NCBI RefSeq assembly: GCF_900105965.1
Contig: NZ_FNTV01000001.1
Location: forward strand, 2,232,001 to 2,296,000
DNA: 64,000 nt
Source of the DNA: Arthrobacter alpinus
GTDB taxonomy: Bacteria > Actinomycetota > Actinomycetes > Actinomycetales > Micrococcaceae
Direction: 5' to 3'
Shown here: in pieces, positions 58,949 to 64,000 of the stretch
Numbering within the stretch: position 1 is the first letter of the stretch
Layout of the letters: each line of letters begins with the position of its first letter
The notes under the pieces: generated by a model
Database searches by the model: none
Told to the model about the DNA's origin: nothing
The model's input: the letters and a program-made list of their open reading frames with translations, nothing else
Translations under genes and position numbers: made by a program

Positions 58949-59440
58949 TTATCCTTGGACGCGAGCCAAGAACCTTTCAGTGCGCTCCCGTAGGCCATGG
59001 ATCTGGCGTTCGACAACGACCTGCGGATCCGGCTCGATCTCGTTGACTGTCGGTTCTTTGCGAACGTTGGCCGAGCACAAAAACTCAGCACAGATTAGTG
59101 TGCCCACGGAATTTCCGTCGCGGCCGGATTGGCCGGCCCGCTTGCTGACCCACAGGTAGACATCCTCTTCTGAGTAGACATCCCGGCACAGTTCGCACAG
59201 CACCCTGCGCTTCTGCCCACCGCCACCTTCCGGCGCCCGGAGCAGGATCCCCACGAGCTTCCCTGCGGTGCGAATAACTAGGTAGCCGCGCATGGGCATT
59301 TTTTCATCGCGCCAACCCAAGAAATCCAGTGATTCCCAGTCCAGGCTCGCAAAATTTGCTGGCAAGTTCAGCTTGGCAGTTTCTGAACGGCTGGCATTGA
59401 TAAAGCAGGAACGAATTTGTTTGTCAGAGATTTTTTCCAC
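58949..59440 (-). CDS. FBP (EF-G-binding protein C-terminal) domain protein
   Basis: A 163-residue protein resembling the treble-clef C-terminal domain of FusB/FBP proteins, which bind elongation factor G and release it from the ribosome. Two cysteine knuckles are visible: VLCELCRDVYSEEDV and LICAEFLCSANVR, with the W-x-S-K-R-A-G-x-S-G-R-D loop between. The N-terminal half (LDWESLDFLGWRDEKMPMRGYL) is also family-like. Whether it protects against fusidic acid is unknown. GTG 59440 is supported by GAGGA nine bases upstream; that ribosome site overlaps the stop codon of an upstream small ORF (59453). Confidence 0.85.
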   Translation of the reverse strand: MEKISDKQIRSCFINASRSETAKLNLPANFASLDWESLDFLGWRDEKMPMRGYLVIRTAGKLVGILLRAPEGGGGQKRRVLCELCRDVYSEEDVYLWVSKRAGQSGRDGNSVGTLICAEFLCSANVRKEPTVNEIEPDPQVVVERQIHGLRERTERFLARVQG

Positions 59441-59728
59441 AGCAATGTGTCCTCAAGTATGTGGGTACGCCTTCTCACCCCTGCCATGCAACGACAGAGG
59501 TGACTTTTCGGGTGGGTGACTCACCCAATACGCCAGTTGCCTGTGGCAACGGCCCATCAGGGAGTGTTTCGCGCCGCGAAGCAGGCCATGAGGGCCACCC
59601 CGCTTTCCGCAGGGGCGTGGGTCCAATGTGCTGTGGTCATCAGTGTCGCCCCTCATTTCCTCGTGTAAACCTTCTCGGATTCTAACATTCTCAGCCACCG
59701 GGCCCGGCGAATGATTTCTCGAATGCCC
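59441..59728 (-). other. Structured leader of the FBP-domain gene
   Basis: The 288-base gap between mazG and the FBP-domain gene contains four hairpins in a row: TGGGTGA/TCACCCA (59513-59527), GTTGCC/GGCAAC (59536-59550), TTCGCG/CGCGAA (59568-59580) and CCCC/GGGG-based (59596-59620). No stem is followed by a U-tract. They could form an mRNA leader controlling the FBP-domain gene; fusB of staphylococci is controlled by leader-peptide attenuation. Confidence 0.4.
59453..59656 (-). CDS. Possible 67-residue leader ORF upstream of the FBP-domain gene
   Basis: An open frame from ATG 59656 to TGA 59453 covers the four hairpins. Its TGA overlaps the GAGGA ribosome site of the FBP-domain gene, a layout seen in translationally coupled leaders. 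The peptide is rich in His, Arg, Gly and Pro, resembles no family I know, and its third-codon GC bias is weaker than in the neighbours, so it may not be a functional protein. GAGGAA directly abuts the ATG. Confidence 0.3.
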   Translation of the reverse strand: MRGDTDDHSTLDPRPCGKRGGPHGLLRGAKHSLMGRCHRQLAYWVSHPPEKSPLSLHGRGEKAYPHT

Positions 59729-60379
59729 CTAGCGGCCCTGAAAATTCCGTACGGCGGTTCGCAGGGCCCTTTCGGCGTCGAGGCCGCGCTCCTGCGCAAC
59801 ACGTACGACGTCGAACAGCATCTTTCCGAGCTCGTCCTCCGTTTGCACGGACTCGCCCAGGTTCCCGCGGTTCTCCCCGAGGATCATGCCGGCACGTTCA
59901 GCGCGTTCCACGGTTTTCTGTGCCATGGACAATGCTGGCAGCGTGGTGGGGATCCCGTCGAAGGGGCTGGCGGATGCTGTGGTGGTATCAGCACTGGGTG
60001 CGGTAACGGCTCGTTCTGTTGCTTTGACCCGTTCCCACGTTTCTTCGATCTCGGCGATCGTGGACGGGAAGGATTCTTGGAGTGTGCCGTCGGCGTGGAA
60101 CACGTGGGGGCTTCGGCGAATCATTTTCTCCGACAATCCACGGGCCACGTCGGCCAGTTCAAAGCTGCCGTCTTCCTCGGCCAGCCGGGAGTGGAGAACA
60201 ACTTGGAGCAGGATGTCACCTAGCTCATTCGCCATGTCACCCGTGTGGCCGGTCTCGACAGCCTCGATGAATTCGTATGACTCCTCCAACAAATATGTGG
60301 TGAGGGAATCATGCGTCAGGGCCGCAGTCCAGGGGCAGTGCTCGCGCAAGGACGCGATGACGCCAACAAGGCGGGCCAT
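59729..60379 (-). CDS. mazG: MazG family nucleoside triphosphate pyrophosphohydrolase
   Basis: Hydrolyses (d)NTPs to NMP and pyrophosphate, cleaning damaged nucleotides. The helical MazG core is clear: REHCPWTAALTHDSLTTYLLEESYEFIEAVE with the EExxE metal motif, and DMANELGDILLQVVLHSRLAEE with the ELGD metal motif. A partial second domain follows, giving about 216 residues. The open frame extends upstream into the add gene, but ATG 60379 after AGGAGGAA is the sensible start. It ends the add-mazG pair of minus-strand genes. Confidence 0.92.
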   Translation of the reverse strand: MARLVGVIASLREHCPWTAALTHDSLTTYLLEESYEFIEAVETGHTGDMANELGDILLQVVLHSRLAEEDGSFELADVARGLSEKMIRRSPHVFHADGTLQESFPSTIAEIEETWERVKATERAVTAPSADTTTASASPFDGIPTTLPALSMAQKTVERAERAGMILGENRGNLGESVQTEDELGKMLFDVVRVAQERGLDAERALRTAVRNFQGR

Positions 60380-60425
60380 TTCCTCCTGTGAGGAAGCGGC
60401 CCGCCTTTGCTGGTCGTGTTGGGAA

Positions 60426-61661
60426 TTAGCGGTCAAGCTCGGAAGCGTCCGCGTCGTCGATGTCGTCGATGTCGTCGTGGCCGAAGGCCTCGAATTCCTC
60501 TGAGTCTTCGAAATCGTCCATTTCTTCCATGGCGTCTTCGTAGTGCTCAATGATGAAATCGGCCAACTGCTCGCGTGATTCGATCGGCAGGAAGGATGCG
60601 TGGACGGCGTTGAGGGTCATTTCCAGAACCGTGTCCAGGCCGTAGCCGAACGTCTCCACCAAGAGGCCGAACTCGCTTGTCAACGTCACACCGCTCATGA
60701 GGCGGTTGTCGGTGTTGACAGTGACGTTGAAACCCAGCTGGTGCAACAGATCGATGGGGTGTTCGGCCAAGGTGGTTCCGTAGGCAGCAATGGCGCCGGT
60801 CTGCAGGTTGGAGGACGGGCAGAGTTCCAAGGGGATTTGGCGGTCGCGAACCCACTGTGCCAAATCACCCAAGGTGACCGTGCCGACGTCGCGCCCTTCA
60901 ACTTCCTGGACATCCAGGTGGATGTCCTCGGCAATGCGCACACCGTGTCCCAAGCGCAGGGCCCGGCCGTGAACCAGCGCGTCCTGGATGCTGTCCAGGC
61001 CAGCTGCTTCACCGGCATGAACCGTAGTGGGGAAGTTGTTCTCGGCGAGGTAAGTGAAGGCCTCTGTGAAGCGGGAGGGCAGGAAACCGTCTTCGGCACC
61101 GGCGATGTCGAAACCAACTACGCCGTTGTCGCGGTGGCGAACGGCGAGCTGGGCGATCTCTGATCCGCGGTCAGCATGGCGCATGGCCGTCATGATCTGG
61201 CCAACTTCAATGTAGCCGCCGGACTCGTCCACGGCATCCATGCCGGCCTCGAGGCCTTCCTGAACAGCTTCGACAGCATCGTCCAAGGACAGGCCCTGGG
61301 TGAGGTGCTGTTCGGGTGCCCAACGAACCTCGCCGTAGACGACGCCGTCGTCGGCCAAGTCTTCAACGAATTCGCGGGCAACACGCACCAGGTCATCGTG
61401 GGTTTGCATGACCGCGATGGTGTGCTCAAACGTTTCGAGGTAACGCTCAAGGGAACCTGAATCGGCAGATTCACGGAACCAGTTGCGCAGCTCTTCGGGA
61501 TCAGTGGCGGGCAGAACATGCCCTGACGCGGCAGCCAACTCGATGATGGTTTCCGGACGCAAACCGCCGTCCAAGTGGTCGTGCAGGGATACCTTTGGCA
61601 ACGATTGCAGGTCCACAACGGGGATGGACGCGGCTTCGTACTCTTCAGTTGGGTTAGTCAC
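60426..61661 (-). CDS. add: Adenosine deaminase
   Basis: Deaminates adenosine to inosine for purine salvage. The TIM-barrel metalloenzyme shows its zinc ligands: His27 and His29 (SLHDHLDGG), the His in TVHAGEAAG with the catalytic Glu, LGHGVRI, and the Asp pair in VTVNTDNRLMSG. The 411-residue length is extended by a very acidic C-terminal tail of about 35 residues (for example DDIDDIDDADASELD) not seen in most family members. GTG 61661 is preferred because TAGAGT lies seven bases before it. The gene is near thymidine phosphorylase, a common actinobacterial salvage cluster. Confidence 0.95.
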   Translation of the reverse strand: MTNPTEEYEAASIPVVDLQSLPKVSLHDHLDGGLRPETIIELAAASGHVLPATDPEELRNWFRESADSGSLERYLETFEHTIAVMQTHDDLVRVAREFVEDLADDGVVYGEVRWAPEQHLTQGLSLDDAVEAVQEGLEAGMDAVDESGGYIEVGQIMTAMRHADRGSEIAQLAVRHRDNGVVGFDIAGAEDGFLPSRFTEAFTYLAENNFPTTVHAGEAAGLDSIQDALVHGRALRLGHGVRIAEDIHLDVQEVEGRDVGTVTLGDLAQWVRDRQIPLELCPSSNLQTGAIAAYGTTLAEHPIDLLHQLGFNVTVNTDNRLMSGVTLTSEFGLLVETFGYGLDTVLEMTLNAVHASFLPIESREQLADFIIEHYEDAMEEMDDFEDSEEFEAFGHDDIDDIDDADASELDR

Positions 61662-61679
61662 ATGCAACACTCTAGGGAG

Positions 61680-62576
61680 CTATACCCCGCCCGCGCCAGT
61701 CCTTTGCGTCTCGTGCGCTGTTGGCGTAGTCGCCATTTTCGCCGGCACAACCGCCGCAGCTGCTTGTGACGTTACGGTTGGCACGGTGGCTTCAGTGAAG
61801 TCATCGCCTGCCGGTCCTGCCAGCGGCCCCACCAGTGACCCTGCCGCAACCGCAGCGGCAAACTTGGCTTCTTCCTCGGCCAACGCTTGCGCACGCACTC
61901 GAGCGGCAGCGGTGGCTGCGGCCAGTCCTGGCTCAGGGCGTGGTGCCAGCTTTCCACGCTTTTCCAGAACATGGTGCAGATATTTCATGGCATGGTCCAC
62001 CGCGAAGCCGATAACTATTGCGAAGGCCACCGCGATGCCCACGCCAAGCAGTGGGTTGTCGTGCACCCAGCGGCCGGCGAAGGTGCCAACCGCCACGGAG
62101 TAACCTGCCCAGGTCACCACGGCCACGGCGTCAAGCACCACAAAGCGGCGCCACGGGAAGTATGTTGCGCCGGCCGTAAAGTTCACGGCGATCCTGCCCA
62201 CCGGAATGTAGCGGGCCGTGAAGATCAGCATGGCACCACGCTTTTCCAATTCCTTGCCGGCCCAAGCAAAGGCTTTGGCGCCGCGAGGACGGCGCATCCA
62301 GTTGAACCGCGTTGTTCCGAGTTTGCGCCCCAGAAAGTAGGCAATATTGTCGCCAATGATGGCGCCCGCCGACGCTCCCATAATGAGGAACCAAATATTG
62401 GGCTCACCGCTCTTGGCTGCGATGGAGGCCAACGCCACGATGGCAGTCTCGCTGGGAAGGAACAAGAAGAAACCGTCGATCAGGCAAAACAAGCTGACCA
62501 ACGGAATCACCCACCATTGGGAGGCCGAGTGCTCGATCAATACATTGATTTGACCGATGAGATGCAAAAAATCCAC
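61680..62576 (-). CDS. DedA family membrane protein
   Basis: A 298-residue protein of the DedA/VTT family, thought to flip undecaprenyl phosphate or phospholipids. Hallmarks are LIDGFFLFLPSETAIVAL (conserved acidic residue), GDNIAYFLGRKLG, and the FTARYIPVGRIAVNFTAGAT with its Arg residues. About five hydrophobic segments are followed by a long Ala-rich cytoplasmic tail (about 215-298). It starts at GTG 62576 after GAGGA. Its stop lies 18 bases from the add start codon, so the two minus-strand genes may share a transcript. Confidence 0.92.
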   Translation of the reverse strand: MDFLHLIGQINVLIEHSASQWWVIPLVSLFCLIDGFFLFLPSETAIVALASIAAKSGEPNIWFLIMGASAGAIIGDNIAYFLGRKLGTTRFNWMRRPRGAKAFAWAGKELEKRGAMLIFTARYIPVGRIAVNFTAGATYFPWRRFVVLDAVAVVTWAGYSVAVGTFAGRWVHDNPLLGVGIAVAFAIVIGFAVDHAMKYLHHVLEKRGKLAPRPEPGLAAATAAARVRAQALAEEEAKFAAAVAAGSLVGPLAGPAGDDFTEATVPTVTSQAAAAVVPAKMATTPTAHETQRTGAGGV

Positions 62577-62743
62577 AGCGTCAGGTTCCTCTCCTGTGGT
62601 GGATGTCTGCTTCCAAGTCTCCCACCTCGCCCAGCCGGCCGGAATCCACCCAGAGGATTAGATTTCCGCGCCGGTCTAGGGCGATGGGACTAGGCTGGCG
62701 CGTCCAAAGAGCGCCGGCCATCACCCCTGGCGAAAAGAGGTGG

Positions 62744-64000
62744 CTAGCTGATGCGATCGATGATCAACTTTATTGCCGGGCGGGAGCCCTCGGGGGCAAT
62801 CGTGACGGCACCTTCGAGTGCTTCCTTGGCCCGGCCAAACTTCTCCGGTGTATCAGTCAACAACGTCATGAGCGGCTCACCCGCACGTACCAAGGCCCCC
62901 GGCTTGGCATGCATGCGCACACCGGCACCGGCCTGAACAATGTCCTCCTTGCGGGCTCGGCCAGCCCCCAGGCGCCATGCGGCAACACCAACGGCCATGG
63001 CATCCAAGCCCACCACCACGCCGTCGGCCGGCGCGTAAATGGTCTCGGACTCCCTGGCAACCGGCAACGCAGCGTCCGGATCGCCACCCTGTGCCGAGAT
63101 CATCCGGCGCCACACATCCATGGCCCGGCCGTCCTTGAGCGCCGCGGCAGGATCGGCGTCGTGGATGCCTGCGGCCGCCAGCATTTCTTCGGCCAGCTTC
63201 ACGGTAAGTTCGACGACGTCTTCCGGACCGCCGCCGGCGAGCACTTCCACGGACTCCTGAACTTCAATGGCGTTACCCGCCGTCAGGCCGAGAGGCGTGG
63301 ACATATCGGTCAACAGCGCCACGGTGTTAACCCCGGCATCCTTGCCCAAGGCCACCATGGTTTGGGCCAGTTCCCTGGCCATTTCCACGCTCTTCATGAA
63401 CGCGCCCGAGCCAACCTTGACGTCCAGCACCAACGCGCCGGTGCCTTCGGCAATTTTCTTGCTCATGATGGAGGAAGCAATCAGCGGAATGGCTTCAACC
63501 GTGCCGGTGACATCACGGAGCGCATAGAGTTTTTTATCGGCCGGGGCCAGCCCCGCACCGGCGGCACAGATGACTGCTCCCACCTCGGAGAGCTGGCGCA
63601 TCATCTCTTCGTTGGTGAGATTGGCCCGCCAGCCGGGGATGGCTTCCAGCTTGTCCAGCGTTCCTCCGGTGTGGCCCAGACCGCGGCCGGAAAGCTGGGG
63701 AACGGCTACACCAAAAACCGCCACCAGGGGTGCCAGCGGCAAAGTGATCTTGTCCCCCACGCCGCCGGTTGAGTGCTTGTCGGTGGTGCGCATGCTTGTT
63801 CCCGCTGGCGTGCGGAGGCTCGCGAAGTTCATCCGCTCCCCCGAGTTGATCATGGCAGTGGTCCACTGCGAGATCTCGGCGCGGTCCATGCCGTTGAGCA
63901 AGATGGCCATGTTCAGGGCCGCCATCTGCTCATCCGCAATTGTTCCGCGGGTGTAGGCATCGATGGTCCAGGCGATCTGCTCGGCACTGAGCGTGCCTTT
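62744..64000 (-). CDS. deoA: Thymidine phosphorylase (5' end outside window)
   Basis: Phosphorolyses thymidine to thymine and 2-deoxyribose 1-phosphate. The frame is open to the window end, so the N-terminus is missing; 418 codons are visible. Motifs: THE KHSTGGVGDKITLPLAPLVA phosphate site, SGRGLGHTGGTLDKLE substrate loop, DVKVGSGAFMKS, and the C-terminal AWRLGAGRARKEDIVQAGAGV barrel-sandwich domain. Pyrimidine-nucleoside phosphorylase (Pdp) is a close relative, so substrate breadth is uncertain. It forms a salvage neighbourhood with add. Confidence 0.95.
   Translation of the reverse strand, partial: KGTLSAEQIAWTIDAYTRGTIADEQMAALNMAILLNGMDRAEISQWTTAMINSGERMNFASLRTPAGTSMRTTDKHSTGGVGDKITLPLAPLVAVFGVAVPQLSGRGLGHTGGTLDKLEAIPGWRANLTNEEMMRQLSEVGAVICAAGAGLAPADKKLYALRDVTGTVEAIPLIASSIMSKKIAEGTGALVLDVKVGSGAFMKSVEMARELAQTMVALGKDAGVNTVALLTDMSTPLGLTAGNAIEVQESVEVLAGGGPEDVVELTVKLAEEMLAAAGIHDADPAAALKDGRAMDVWRRMISAQGGDPDAALPVARESETIYAPADGVVVGLDAMAVGVAAWRLGAGRARKEDIVQAGAGVRMHAKPGALVRAGEPLMTLLTDTPEKFGRAKEALEGAVTIAPEGSRPAIKLIIDRIS

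Noticed and set aside
62603..63772. 389-codon plus-strand frame opposite thymidine phosphorylase
   Set aside because: A shadow of deoA: rich in Gly, His, Arg and Gln, no domain and no ribosome site.

Overview
The window is a chromosomal segment of a high-GC Gram-positive actinobacterium. It most resembles the Micrococcaceae (Arthrobacter and relatives): it has a WhiB regulator, a mycothiol conjugate amidase, DUF5719/DUF501/DUF4245/DUF4307 proteins, GTG and TTG starts, and many TANNNT boxes placed six bases before a start codon, as in leaderless mRNAs. It is mostly core genome. I see no prophage, insertion sequence, integrase, rRNA or CRISPR array; there is one tRNA. No database search was possible, so family names rest on reading the translated sequence, and remarks on Mycobacterium tuberculosis gene order are from memory.

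Layout. 1-12 kb: cell-envelope and purine block: DUF5719 protein, a large membrane glycosyltransferase with an apparent frameshift, WhiB, TIGR03089 protein, GtrA, purK-purE-LCP and manA (compare M. tuberculosis Rv3255c-Rv3277). 12-13.2 kb: a DUF559-like nuclease gene, also frameshifted, bracketed by two related long palindromes. 13.2-30.9 kb: FemAB-like transferase, glpX, DUF4245, carbonic anhydrase, fumC, a TetR/MFS efflux pair, NUDIX hydrolase, a citrate transporter divergent from its likely two-component system, a Fur regulator followed by a small four-repeat peptide gene, an orphan prepilin peptidase, PhoH, a short-type prenyl transferase and hemolysin III. 31-41 kb: an adaptor/ABC exporter operon, YyaL-type protein, Mca, DUF4307, GreA (compare Rv1080c-Rv1100), an LAATG-anchored surface protein and threonine deaminase. 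42-47.5 kb: AI-2E family exporter and a galactose cluster (galM divergent from deoR-type regulator, galT, galK). 47.6-58.9 kb: TerC, Bax inhibitor-1, tRNA, GNAT, type II NADH dehydrogenase, mycosin-like protease, Ppx/GppA, DUF501, FtsB/DivIC-like protein, enolase, and a PadR regulator with a Gly-rich tandem-repeat extension. 58.9-64 kb: FBP-domain protein with an unusual structured leader, MazG, adenosine deaminase, DedA and thymidine phosphorylase (cut by the window end).

How the genes work together. Clear local units are purK-purE-LCP (overlapping or nearly so), tetR-MFS (4-base overlap and a dyad operator), histidine kinase-response regulator opposite CitMHS, deoR-galT-galK (4-base overlaps), adaptor-ATPase-permease, and ppx-DUF501. 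Most convergent or terminal gene ends carry strong hairpins, several of them unusually long palindromes. The points most worth following up are the small repeat peptide behind fur, the palindrome-bracketed nuclease gene, the structured leader of the FBP-domain gene, the short-variable-loop UAA tRNA, and the dense set of leaderless-type promoters.
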